64,000 bases of DNA from Leptolyngbya sp. PCC 6406 (GTDB taxonomy: Bacteria > Cyanobacteriota > Cyanobacteriia > Phormidesmidales > Phormidesmidaceae). Every line of letters begins with the position of its first letter. Position 1 is the stretch's first letter. Both the position numbers and the translations under genes were made by a program. The notes beneath the pieces were generated by a model that saw only the letters and a list, made by a program, of their open reading frames with translations, made no database searches and was not told where the DNA came from. Location of the stretch: the NCBI RefSeq assembly GCF_000332095.2, contig NZ_KI913949.1, forward strand, positions 1,698,511 to 1,762,510. Reading direction: 5' to 3'. Positions 1 through 8,240 of the stretch are shown in pieces.

Positions 1-135
1 AGATCAAGCTTGCGGTACAGAATGCAGCCAGCAGCGGCCACGGTGGAATGATATGCAGCATGGCGTTGAGTTGAAGATGTTATGACAGTTTAGACAAAGC
101 TCAGGAAATGTGGCCTTAGTCTAAACGCCAATGCA

Positions 136-351
136 TCAGCCCTGACCCGTTACCTTAGCAATGGGTCCCTCGGTAGTGTCCTCCAGGTTGACAATGCCAT
201 CGGGGTTGACGGTGATGGCATTGTCTAGCCGTTCGTTGATTTCGGGATACTCGCTCAACACCTGCTCCACGACCGCATCCCCGTACTGGTTGAAGAAATT
301 GGGAATTTGGGAGGTATCAAACCCAGCGTTTAAAAAGGGAATATTTAAGTA
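136..351 (-). pseudogene. Unrecognised 3' gene fragment without a start codon
   Basis: An open minus-strand frame of about 70 codons ends with TGA at 138-136 and is closed upstream by an in-frame TAA at 354-352. It has no ATG or GTG near its beginning. The peptide looks like real protein (it contains NFFNQYGDAVVEQVL and ends PIAKVTGQG), so I read it as the C-terminal stump of a gene whose front is gone. It lies directly downstream of the HNH gene of the defence operon. I do not recognise the family. It could be a remnant of the gene displaced when the operon arrived. Bases 1-135 show nothing recognisable. Confidence 0.3.
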
Positions 352-1262
352 TTAGAATTTAGCATTGCCTCAAGCCACTCTCTCTTGACTTGATGTCCTT
401 GTTCCGTTTTGTAGACATAGAATCTTGCATATGCCAATGCCGCCGCAGAATACTCAGAGCCTTTGTCAATTAATCTAAGCAAATCTTTTTGGCGATTTTT
501 GTAGATTCTTCTAAACTGAGGATCTGTGATTTTAGAGAAGTAAGTATCGAGCTCTTCTACTAATCTCTTGACTTCTGAATCTTTATTCTTGCGATCTCGG
601 ACTAGTTCCTGAGAATGGAGATGGTAAACCTCAATAGATATTTCTGCTCTTTGATATTCTCTAGTTCCTGGATCTAGTGCAGGAACAGGTTCGCCATTAG
701 GTCGAAATGTTAGAAGCTTCCAGTCATTAGGATCGGTTGGATCGAGTAGATCGACATCCTCTAATTCCCAATCATCTGTTTCTTGGCGAGCTCTGAAACT
801 ACCGGATACGGGAAACCGGTCCGACTTTCCTCCTCTCGTACCACCAGGTGTATTTACTCGGCGCTGATTACTCCACTGACAAGAATAGCGATAGTTGCTC
901 CACTTGAAAGCCAACCACCAATAGCCTTCATGATCAGGATCTTCGTCCACACGATTTTTAGGACGGAAGTGATCAACATCTTTATCTGAGCCTGAGTTTA
1001 AACTTTCTGAGTACCAACACTTTCTATTACTGAGATTCGATAAGTGAGGAGCCAAATCCCTCCAAATCTTAGAACGTGATGACTTACTTAAGCCCTTAGT
1101 TATTGCATTTTTCCTTGCAGCTTTAACATCTTTCCCGTCAGCTATAGCCTGTTGTTCAGCTTGCTCAATTTCTCCTCGCAGCTCATTAAGCGCAGTCTCT
1201 GCTGTCGCTTCCCAGCCATCTGGAATTGCTATTGCTAACCTCTCAATATCAATCCAGCGCAT
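345..1262 (-). CDS. HNH endonuclease, PtuB-like (Septu-type effector)
   Basis: This 305-residue protein has an HNH core: KCWYSE at about 81-86, DVDHFRPK at 95-102, then GYWWLAFKW at 113-121 and SCQWSN at 127-132. That order (metal-binding Cys, D-H-F-R-P-K catalytic block, second Cys/Asn block) is typical of the PtuB/retron-associated HNH nucleases. The N-terminal 70 residues are charged and helical; the C-terminal half is helical with no obvious domain. In each CxxC-like pair the second Cys is Ser (C82/S85, C128/S131), so the structural zinc site may be lost or rebuilt. The ATG at 1262 shares one base with the TGA of the HsdS-ATPase gene (TGATG), which implies translational coupling and a shared complex. 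The likely role is DNA or RNA cleavage triggered by the partner ATPase; the target is inferred, not shown. Confidence 0.72.
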   Translation of the reverse strand: MRWIDIERLAIAIPDGWEATAETALNELRGEIEQAEQQAIADGKDVKAARKNAITKGLSKSSRSKIWRDLAPHLSNLSNRKCWYSESLNSGSDKDVDHFRPKNRVDEDPDHEGYWWLAFKWSNYRYSCQWSNQRRVNTPGGTRGGKSDRFPVSGSFRARQETDDWELEDVDLLDPTDPNDWKLLTFRPNGEPVPALDPGTREYQRAEISIEVYHLHSQELVRDRKNKDSEVKRLVEELDTYFSKITDPQFRRIYKNRQKDLLRLIDKGSEYSAAALAYARFYVYKTEQGHQVKREWLEAMLNSNT

Positions 1263-4200
1263 CAGTTAGTCGCCTCTGCTTGTAACTCAGCTAATACTTC
1301 CTCAAGAACTTCACGTGATATCCGATCAATTTCGTCTTGCTGCTCAGGATCAATGAAGCGAGCACCAGCCATCAAGTCCTTATACCTTTGCCCCCAAGCC
1401 CGAACGAAGGCAGCATAGTATGGATCACTAAACGCTTTCTCAAATCCGGCATCTTCTAATCTCTTGCTGATCTCTTCAAGTTCCTCAGCCTCTTCCGGAG
1501 TTAGTGAACCCTCTTGAGCAACCAAACGAACCTTGTTGTCTAAATCAGCTAGCGTTTCTTCATCCAAATCGCTCCGCATGCCAAACATCTCGCTGGTCAA
1601 GATGCCTGTAAAGCCTAGCCCACGAGGATTGACGGTGGGTTGCTCCCATATGCATGCGTCAGTTTGCCAATCGCGCTTCAAAAGATGGATTTGCTCTTTT
1701 AGGAGACTCGCAATCACAAGGGGATCATGAGTGGACATGAGGATTTGGCTCGTTTTTTGCTCCTCTGACTCATCGCCAGGAACTTCGCTCATGACGCTGG
1801 ACAGCAATTTCAAGTAATCCACGCTCCAATGGGGATTGAGATGGGTATCGGGTTCGTCCAAGAGAATTAGGGACTGATGTGATTTTGTGAATCGCATCAG
1901 TCCCAGAACCATAAGCAATTGTTGCTCGCCCTCACTTAGTTCATGAAATGTAATGGCTACTTGTTCTGTTTTGGTGGCTTGTACCTTAACCTGAATTTTT
2001 AAGTCGTAAATTAATTCAGAGAAATCTATGCTTTCTAGCGCCAAGAAAAACGTTCTAGCATCTTGATACTCTGCTGCAAAAGCGTGCAAGCTCTCAAGAT
2101 CAGGTAAAAAGAAGTAGTAATGCTCTTCGTTCTGAGAACTGTATCCCTCTTTTACGTTTTGAGTAACCAACATTGGAGCAATCGAAAACCGCCGAAGTCG
2201 TTCCATGACTCTTCGCATCACACCTCTAGCACCCCAAAAGTCGTCTGCTTTAGCTCCTGACTTTGCCTTTGCCCAGCGAGGTTTGCGAATCACAAACAGT
2301 GCTGACTCAAAACCAATAATTCGCAATCGTTTTTCGAGGAACTCGCTGATAGCAGGGTCTTCTTTATGGAAAAACGCTAACAATACATATTTGGCGTGAT
2401 GATTCTCAGCACAGAAGAATGTTCTCTCTTCTAGCAAATTAGAGAGTGTTTTTGGATCATCAGAGGTTGCATCTATCAGCCTGTTGTAATGCCTCTGATT
2501 CATAGGCAAGAAGTGCCCAGCCAGACGATTAGTTGGGCCTGAATAGTAGCCAAAAACAAACTTTGGAAGAGGTAGTTTACCTTTAGAAATCTTTTTGAAT
2601 TCCGTGGCTTCTTCTAGACCTTCCTGAAAGGTGCCAACCTTTAAGAGCGGACTTCGCATCTCTTGAGGATACCAGGTGATTTCCACTACCTGATTGCTGA
2701 TTTCATAGCGCAGATGAAAACCTTTGATTGAATTCTTATTCCAAGTTTTTCCGTTTGACCAATCATGTAAATCCCGAAAAATTACGACTAAAGATTCAAA
2801 TAGATTAGATTTACCCGTGCCATTCCAACCCAAAACGATATCTATACTATGTGAATCATCAAAACGGACTGTGTAGTCAACTAAATTTTTAAATTCTTCC
2901 AACCAAAGAGAGGCTAGACGAAATCTACCGTTCTCTGATGCTTCTTCTTCTGTCGGTTGAATTCCTAGTTGTTCTTCTTGTGATGGTAATGCTTGTCGCA
3001 CTTGCTCAAAGGCGCTGCGAACTTCAGGGGAAACTCGTAGCGCGTCATAGAACTCTGTAACTTCTTCTGGTCTAAAACCCGCTTGATCAAATAATTTGCG
3101 GGCATCCCTTTCTCCTGATTTTGAAAAAGTGGACGAAAGGGCTTCAAGATAATCTGCGGGAGTTTCCATAGAGACTTTATTTATCTTTTTGATTGGACGC
3201 CGAATCGTACGCCGTGCTTTATGCTCAACTTCTAGCTTAACTCTCTCGGCTTTAATTTCTTCAAGAAGGATTGAGGCTGGTTGATCTTGAGGATTTTGTG
3301 AAACCAAGTCACCCCTGAAAGCTTTTTTTAATACTGAAGGTACTAGCTTTTCAACTTTTTGAAGTAAGCCTTGATGTCGTTCTTCCAAGCAATCAGCGAT
3401 AGCAAAAAGAGTCTCGACTCTTCGAACAATTTCGTGTTGCTCTTCTACGGGAGGAATTGCCACTGGAAGAGCAGAAAGGCGAGACTTATTAATCGAGGCA
3501 AGATTTGTTGTTTGCTTACCCATAGACAGAAAGTAAGCAGCCCCTCGTGAATTCCCATACCAGGAAAAGAACTTTGGAGCAAATAATGAGTTGTATAAGC
3601 GAACTCGAAAAACATGATTTTGAAAAGTACATCTTTCGATCTCACCATTCCAGACCCATCCTCTTCCCAGTTTATCTATGTCACCACCTTCATTGAAAAG
3701 GACATCGCCTGGTTCAAGCAGGAGATCATCAACACGATTTGAGGGTACTCGTATAGTTTTTATCTCGCTTAGATCAAAGAAGCCACGTTGCACATTTGCA
3801 ACTCTCAAGTAGGGAAGTTGTTCATCATCCGAGTTCTGTTTTTTTGAATCTTTTGTAATTCCACCGACCACTTCAGATATTTCACCAAGCCTGGATATAC
3901 CCCAGCTTTTAGGAAATTTTAAGTCTTTGAAGCAGTCTGTATCTGATAAATCAAATGAAATAAATTCTTCAGCCTCATTACTCTGATTTGAGCCTGAATT
4001 TTGAACCCGCCAAGATTTAGTCAGCTCTCCTGAAGTTGCTTTTAATAAAACAGTTTCTCGGAAGCACCTAACAATGGTAGACACACGCTCAAGCCGATCG
4101 CGACACGCATCCACTCGCACAAACACACTATCAAGCTTGTCAGCAATTCGTTGTTGCTCATTGAATGGGGCCAATACAAAAGGCGCTTTTCTGCCCGCTT

Positions 4201-4639
4201 TCGTACTTAATCGCGGCATCGTTAGGCCATGACTTGATGCCTCTGCATATTCAAGAAATTGAGGATTCTTAAGCCAATAAAATAAAAATCGACCGTCAAT
4301 AGCTTCATTAGGTCTGAGAGGAATAATTTCTGTAGAACAATACCCATCCCGATCTGCTATATAAACCTTATTAAGGTAGGGACGGAGTTTCCCATAGAGT
4401 ATATCACCCTGAAAAAATAAATTTTTAGTGCTTTTTGATTGACGGTCTTCAAAACTTAATCGTTGCAAAAGTTTTGACGTATCTTTTTCAATATCTTCAA
4501 GTTCAAGCACCCAAGCATCAGATGGAATTTCATTTGGCTCAACTTTAGTTGTGGCTCCATAATCAACAATTTCACCAAGCGTACAGTTGAGCCAAGATGT
4601 AGGAATAGTTAGACTTTCTGTCAAGTTGGCACCTCCCAA
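1262..4639 (-). CDS. Fusion of type I specificity subunit HsdS with a PtuA/ABC-like ATPase
   Basis: The protein has 1125 residues, about twice a normal HsdS. Residues 1-470 form a full HsdS: target-recognition domain 1, a conserved helix (EQQRIADKLDSVFVRVDACR region, about 160-212), target-recognition domain 2, and a second conserved helix (EEQHEIVRRVETLF, about 400-470). A helical linker follows (about 470-590). From about 590 it is an SMC/ABC-type ATPase of the AAA_21/PtuA kind: Walker A GWNGTGKS with K610, signature LSEGEQQLL, Walker B LILLDEPDTHLNP with D928/E929. The DNA-binding half should dock on HsdM, and the ATPase half should act with the HNH protein encoded next. The start at 4639 overlaps vapC by 19 nt. 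An internal ATG at 3169 (M491) could give a separate ATPase but has no clear ribosome-binding site. The gene is AT-richer than its surroundings and lacks complete GCGATCGC sites, suggesting transfer. The frame is open throughout. Confidence 0.85.
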   Translation of the reverse strand: MGGANLTESLTIPTSWLNCTLGEIVDYGATTKVEPNEIPSDAWVLELEDIEKDTSKLLQRLSFEDRQSKSTKNLFFQGDILYGKLRPYLNKVYIADRDGYCSTEIIPLRPNEAIDGRFLFYWLKNPQFLEYAEASSHGLTMPRLSTKAGRKAPFVLAPFNEQQRIADKLDSVFVRVDACRDRLERVSTIVRCFRETVLLKATSGELTKSWRVQNSGSNQSNEAEEFISFDLSDTDCFKDLKFPKSWGISRLGEISEVVGGITKDSKKQNSDDEQLPYLRVANVQRGFFDLSEIKTIRVPSNRVDDLLLEPGDVLFNEGGDIDKLGRGWVWNGEIERCTFQNHVFRVRLYNSLFAPKFFSWYGNSRGAAYFLSMGKQTTNLASINKSRLSALPVAIPPVEEQHEIVRRVETLFAIADCLEERHQGLLQKVEKLVPSVLKKAFRGDLVSQNPQDQPASILLEEIKAERVKLEVEHKARRTIRRPIKKINKVSMETPADYLEALSSTFSKSGERDARKLFDQAGFRPEEVTEFYDALRVSPEVRSAFEQVRQALPSQEEQLGIQPTEEEASENGRFRLASLWLEEFKNLVDYTVRFDDSHSIDIVLGWNGTGKSNLFESLVVIFRDLHDWSNGKTWNKNSIKGFHLRYEISNQVVEITWYPQEMRSPLLKVGTFQEGLEEATEFKKISKGKLPLPKFVFGYYSGPTNRLAGHFLPMNQRHYNRLIDATSDDPKTLSNLLEERTFFCAENHHAKYVLLAFFHKEDPAISEFLEKRLRIIGFESALFVIRKPRWAKAKSGAKADDFWGARGVMRRVMERLRRFSIAPMLVTQNVKEGYSSQNEEHYYFFLPDLESLHAFAAEYQDARTFFLALESIDFSELIYDLKIQVKVQATKTEQVAITFHELSEGEQQLLMVLGLMRFTKSHQSLILLDEPDTHLNPHWSVDYLKLLSSVMSEVPGDESEEQKTSQILMSTHDPLVIASLLKEQIHLLKRDWQTDACIWEQPTVNPRGLGFTGILTSEMFGMRSDLDEETLADLDNKVRLVAQEGSLTPEEAEELEEISKRLEDAGFEKAFSDPYYAAFVRAWGQRYKDLMAGARFIDPEQQDEIDRISREVLEEVLAELQAEATN

Positions 4640-5028
4640 TCTTCAACCTTCAACCCATTGGCACGCTCAAATTCTCGCGTGTTGTGAGTCACTAAAGTCA
4701 GATTGTTTGCCACAGCGATCGCGGCAATCTGCAAATCATAAGACCCAATCGGAGTTCCTATACTGGCTAGCTTCGCCCTAATCTCACCTGCCAACAAAGC
4801 TGCCTCATCTTGAAACGGTAACGAGACAAAGCGGGATAGAAATGTTTGCTGTCGCTCCAGGGTCCGCTTTGGGTTAGTGCTCCGAAAAGCACCATAAAAC
4901 AGCTCAGCCTTCACGACTGAGCAAACCGCAATCTCCTCAGCAGGGGTGTCCAACAAGCGATCGCGCACTGATGACGAACGACCATTCAGATACACCACAC
5001 AGACATTTGTATCCAGCAAATAACGCAT
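4621..5028 (-). CDS. vapC: PIN-domain ribonuclease toxin, VapC family
   Basis: The 135-residue protein is a complete PIN domain: LLDTN at 4-8 (D6), VVKAELFYG with E42, GSYDLQIAA with D98 and VTHNTREF (T114/N116 region) give the acidic metal-binding residues of VapC RNases. VapC toxins cut tRNA or rRNA and stop translation when the antitoxin is lost. The gene starts 2 nt after the stop of the small gene 5031-5276, as usual for an antitoxin-toxin pair, and overlaps the HsdS-ATPase gene by 19 nt, so it is built into the restriction-like operon. Toxin identity is firm; which RNA it cuts cannot be read. Confidence 0.88.
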   Translation of the reverse strand: MRYLLDTNVCVVYLNGRSSSVRDRLLDTPAEEIAVCSVVKAELFYGAFRSTNPKRTLERQQTFLSRFVSLPFQDEAALLAGEIRAKLASIGTPIGSYDLQIAAIAVANNLTLVTHNTREFERANGLKVEDWEVPT

Positions 5029-5030
5029 AC

Positions 5031-5276
5031 TTACTCAAACGCTCCTGCTAGGTCTTCGTCTAGCGCATCCCCAATGCCCGACTCATCAATTCGGATCAGA
5101 TCATCCGCACAAATGCCATAGAGATCTTCTAAGGATAGCTCGGTAGAGATTTCGGATTGAACCGCCTGATAAATCACCATCACCTCGACATCTCGGTCAG
5201 CTAACCCGACCGAAATATCCAGATGCAGGATGCCATCTTGCCCGATTCGTTGGCGTACCTTAACGCTTTCCATCAT
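5031..5276 (-). CDS. Putative VapB-like antitoxin
   Basis: This protein of 81 residues starts at either of two tandem ATGs (5276 or 5273), chosen because GGAGGG (about 5285-5290) sits upstream. A longer reading from 5306 would run into the end of hsdM. The N-terminus (VKVRQRIGQDGILHLDISVG) resembles the small cyanobacterial proteins encoded before VapC toxins, and the acidic C-terminal part (many D/E) suits a segment that wraps around the toxin. It begins 13 nt after the hsdM stop. I infer its function from position; no classic AbrB or RHH motif is obvious. Confidence 0.6.
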   Translation of the reverse strand: MMESVKVRQRIGQDGILHLDISVGLADRDVEVMVIYQAVQSEISTELSLEDLYGICADDLIRIDESGIGDALDEDLAGAFE

Positions 5277-5289
5277 GGCCTTGTCCCTC

Positions 5290-6744
5290 CTAATCGACTT
5301 CCTCACCCAGTTCTTTCAAGATGCCCTGCAATTCAGCCAAAGCAGCCTCTAACTCAGTGATAGCCTCTTTAGCCAGGGTTGCAGGATCAGGTAACGATTC
5401 CTCTGTCTCATCGCGATCGCCATTTAGCCAGGTGATATCTAGGTTATCGCTGCGATCGGCAATCCATTCGCGGGAAAAACTACGAAATTTTCCACTTTCC
5501 CCTTCATCTTTCCGCTTCGCAAGACTGGCAGCACTCCCCAACGGATCGTCACCAAACGCTTTTTCAAACTCCTCAAAGTAATCACGGTTAAGCGAGGTTC
5601 GCTTGCCAAACTGGGGAGCATGGGCGCGTAAATCATAAACCCAGACCTTTTTCGTATTACCTGTTGCCTTTTTGCCACGGGTAAAGAACAACACATTGGT
5701 CTTTACCCCTTGAGCATAAAAAATACCCGACGGTAAACGTAAAATCGTGTGGAGGTTACATTTATCCATCAAGTCTTGACGGATCTGACGTCCCACATTA
5801 CTTTCAAACAGCACATTATCGGGAAAAATAGCGGCTGCTCGCCCCCCTACCTCCAATCCAAGATAGATATGCTGCAAAAAGCACAACTGTTTGTTACTCG
5901 TGGGAAAATCAAAATCTGGCCGCTCTGGTATGCCGCCCCCCTTCTTACTACCAAAAGGCGGATTCGTCAGAATCAGCGATGCCTTCGGCAAGGCTTGCCC
6001 TTCAGGGGATAGCGTATCCCCACAGCGCATTCCAGCCTGTTCAGGATTAGATTCAATACCGTGCAGCATCAAATTCATACAGCCCATCCGAAACGTATCC
6101 GGCACAAACTCCATGCCGTAAAACGTGTTGGTTTTATGCTTCTTTTTTTGGGCTGATGTCCAACTTGCAGGCTTTTCATGTTTCTGGATGTAGCGATTTG
6201 CTGAAATCAGAAATCCCCCCGTTCCAGCCGCCGGATCTTGAATCACATCCTTCAAAGTTGGGCGCATCACATGCACCATGCTATCGATTAACGCCCTTGG
6301 CGTAAAATACTGCCCTGCCCCTGCCTTAGACTCGTTGGCGTTTTTCTCTAGCAGACCCTCATAGATATCTCCCATCCCTTCTTGCTTGGCGTTGTACCAA
6401 TCAAGTTTGTCGATCTCAGTGACAAGGGTATTCAGGGTGTTTGCCTTTTTGATTTCAGTACTAGCGTCGGCAAAAATTTCTTTGACAATTACAGATCCTT
6501 CGCTGCTCAGATGCTCTAGCAGTTCTCTGTAAAACTCAATCTGCTCGGCTCCTTCATGCGCTTCCAGATCATCCCACCGATATCCTTCGGGAAGCTGGTG
6601 ATCAATCTCTGTCTCCTTCGCCATCTTCAAGAATAGAAGATATGTCAGCTCGGTGACGTACTGATGATAAACGATCGCCCCATCCTTAAGGATGTTGCAG
6701 AGATTCCAGAGTTTAGCAACGATGTCGTGAGTTGAATTGCCCAT
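5290..6744 (-). CDS. hsdM: Type I DNA methyltransferase subunit HsdM (N6-adenine)
   Basis: The 484-residue protein has the HsdM helical N-terminal domain (about 5-135), then GAGQYFTPR at 142-150, the AdoMet motif I DPAAGTGG at 170-177 and the catalytic NPPF motif IV at 261-264. It methylates adenine in a two-part target chosen by the specificity subunit. It is the first gene of a tightly packed minus-strand operon: hsdM, antitoxin, vapC, hsdS-ATPase, HNH. No hsdR lies in the window, so its nuclease partner here may be the ATPase/HNH pair instead of a DEAD-box R subunit. It carries some GCGATCGC-like sites, unlike the two downstream genes, so the operon may be a composite. The last 25 residues are a Leu/Glu-rich coiled tail. 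Confidence 0.95.
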   Translation of the reverse strand: MGNSTHDIVAKLWNLCNILKDGAIVYHQYVTELTYLLFLKMAKETEIDHQLPEGYRWDDLEAHEGAEQIEFYRELLEHLSSEGSVIVKEIFADASTEIKKANTLNTLVTEIDKLDWYNAKQEGMGDIYEGLLEKNANESKAGAGQYFTPRALIDSMVHVMRPTLKDVIQDPAAGTGGFLISANRYIQKHEKPASWTSAQKKKHKTNTFYGMEFVPDTFRMGCMNLMLHGIESNPEQAGMRCGDTLSPEGQALPKASLILTNPPFGSKKGGGIPERPDFDFPTSNKQLCFLQHIYLGLEVGGRAAAIFPDNVLFESNVGRQIRQDLMDKCNLHTILRLPSGIFYAQGVKTNVLFFTRGKKATGNTKKVWVYDLRAHAPQFGKRTSLNRDYFEEFEKAFGDDPLGSAASLAKRKDEGESGKFRSFSREWIADRSDNLDITWLNGDRDETEESLPDPATLAKEAITELEAALAELQGILKELGEEVD

Positions 6745-7184
6745 AGCCCTGCTATCTTATCGCTGCTTGGCCACAGTTTCAGGCTATTCACAACCCTTTT
6801 ATCAGAAGATCTAGCTAGTACCGCAGGGCGTAAATCAGCTCACTATTGTCGCGCCAGCTCAACATTTTCCGGTCCCCTCTCCCCGTGGGAGAGGGCTAGG
6901 GTGAGGGGCCGAGTGTGCCACGATGGAACGGCCAAGGTATTTCCGCCACCCAGTACTAGAGCATCTAACCGGATCTCACTACTCCTCTAATCAGTGACTA
7001 AAGAGCTGAAAATTCACCCGTCAACCACAATTTAACGCCAAGCCCATGCCGATAGTGGATCCAGCTTGGACACCTGATCATGGGCTCACACATATTGGAC
7101 AGCTCATCTCGATCTTCGTGTGCCCTACTCCCTTGAGATTGCAACGGCGATGCCTTGGTTTTCTTTATCCTTTACATTAATGCA
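6745..7184. other. Intergenic region with hsdM promoter side and a MITE-like copy
   Basis: This is a 440-bp spacer between the hsdM start and the convergent end of the PhyH gene. Its middle is occupied by the inverted-repeat element described separately (6815-6959). The 70 bp next to hsdM should hold its promoter, but I see no clear consensus boxes. The right part (6960-7184) shows no gene, tRNA or strong hairpin. Confidence 0.5.
6815..6959. mobile_element. MITE-like element, copy 1
   Basis: A 145-bp element is bounded by imperfect terminal inverted repeats: the left end starts ctagtaccgcagggcgtaaa and the right end, reversed, starts ctagtactgggtggcggaaa. The centre holds a strong hairpin (cccctctccccgtgggagag) followed by ggctagggtgagggg. 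A second copy lies at 20394-20541 with the same ends and core. It has no coding capacity, so it would need a transposase supplied elsewhere. CTAG at both tips may be a target duplication or part of the repeat. Confidence 0.75.
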
Positions 7185-8096
7185 CTACCACTCTGCCATG
7201 CCGCTTGATGAATAAAGTCGAGCTAAGGGATCAGCACAGTAGTCCGCCAGGTGAGGACTGCGATAACCGTCACGCTGCCACAGGATGGGAAAAAAGCTTT
7301 CATCCATGTGGCAATCGTTCACCCGCTTGTAGCGGCCATAGATATAGCCCGGTGGGTTAACAGCATGGAAGTGGGCCTGGGCCGGAATGGTATGCAGACC
7401 AATGCTATGGAAGGTGCCCTCGGTGCGGGTGGTGGGGCCGAGGCCATGCCAGGTGCGGCCATGGTGAAAGGCACAGCCCCCAGCAGGCACTTCTACCACC
7501 ACTAGCTCGGGCTCGGGGACACCCGCATTTTCGGCGGCGGCCAACATGGCCCAACGGTAGTCCTTCTGGGGAGCATGGAACTCGCCCTCAACAGTCACCA
7601 AGGGCCATTTGTGGGATCCCTTGGCGTAGACGAGAGTACCGTCGGCGGTAGAGGCATCATTGAGGGCCACCCAGCAGGTCATCATCTCTGGCATGGAGAG
7701 AAAATCAACATAGGCCCCGTCTTGGTGCATGGCGATCGCCTTGGCCTGGGGGGGCTTCATCCAGAGGCTGTCTTGGCCAATACGGGCTCCGTCCCACCCC
7801 GCCAAGGTGGCGCTGAGGCGACCGATTTCTGAGGACAGTACAAGGCTGGCGATGGTGCGATCGCTCTTCCAGCCATTGCAAATTTCCCGCGTAATGTCCG
7901 GCAGACTCATATTGGGCCGCCAATGCCATTCATCGGGATAGATGCCCGTCTCGAATTCGCCATGGAACATGGGTTCCATACGGGCGATCAACTGCTGGAC
8001 AAAATCAGACGACAGGAAATTCTCGACAATCAGAAAGCCATCGGCTTGGAACTGTTGAAGCTGGTCCTGGGAAAGCTGAAGCGGTTGGTATGCCAT
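7185..8096 (-). CDS. Phytanoyl-CoA dioxygenase (PhyH) family Fe(II)/2-oxoglutarate oxygenase
   Basis: The product is 303 residues from the ATG at 8096. The frame also stays open to an ATG at 8174, but those extra codons would run through the inverted repeat at 8167-8180. The iron ligands are visible: AMHQDGAY (HxD, H124/D126 counted from 8096) and a distal His in CAFHHGRTWHGLGP; an Arg beyond it (TRTEGTFHS) fits 2-oxoglutarate binding. The family hydroxylates small molecules such as phytanoyl-CoA, ectoine or secondary-metabolite precursors; the substrate here is unknown. It is divergent from a solute-binding protein and a glutamine synthetase-like ligase that share a palindromic motif, so it may belong to one pathway for an amine or amino-acid-like compound. 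Confidence 0.82.
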   Translation of the reverse strand: MAYQPLQLSQDQLQQFQADGFLIVENFLSSDFVQQLIARMEPMFHGEFETGIYPDEWHWRPNMSLPDITREICNGWKSDRTIASLVLSSEIGRLSATLAGWDGARIGQDSLWMKPPQAKAIAMHQDGAYVDFLSMPEMMTCWVALNDASTADGTLVYAKGSHKWPLVTVEGEFHAPQKDYRWAMLAAAENAGVPEPELVVVEVPAGGCAFHHGRTWHGLGPTTRTEGTFHSIGLHTIPAQAHFHAVNPPGYIYGRYKRVNDCHMDESFFPILWQRDGYRSPHLADYCADPLARLYSSSGMAEW

Positions 8097-8166
8097 GGGG
8101 ATAGCCCGAATCACGATCGAAGAAAACTCGACTAACAAGTTGACAAAGCCCGCCAGACGCCCTCTA

Positions 8167-8180
8167 CTTGTCATAACAAG
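8167..8180. promoter_or_regulatory. Inverted repeat CTTGT-CATA-ACAAG, candidate operator
   Basis: A perfect 5-bp inverted repeat around CATA lies between the divergent PhyH gene and the solute-binding protein gene. The same core (TGTCATAACA) reappears in a longer perfect palindrome at 9029-9046 before the glutamine synthetase gene, and a partial copy (cctgtcatgataag) follows at about 8189. A shared core at two promoters in one gene cluster is what a common repressor or activator would need. The regulator is not identified. Confidence 0.5.
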
Positions 8181-8240
8181 ACTTCTTGCCTGTCATGATA
8201 AGTCTTAGCTCCATTCAAGAAGTGCGCTGCGTTACGCTTT

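Noticed and set aside
161-355. Plus-strand frame of 64 codons at the window start
   Set aside because: Its complement encodes a much more protein-like peptide; Ser/Leu-rich shadow.
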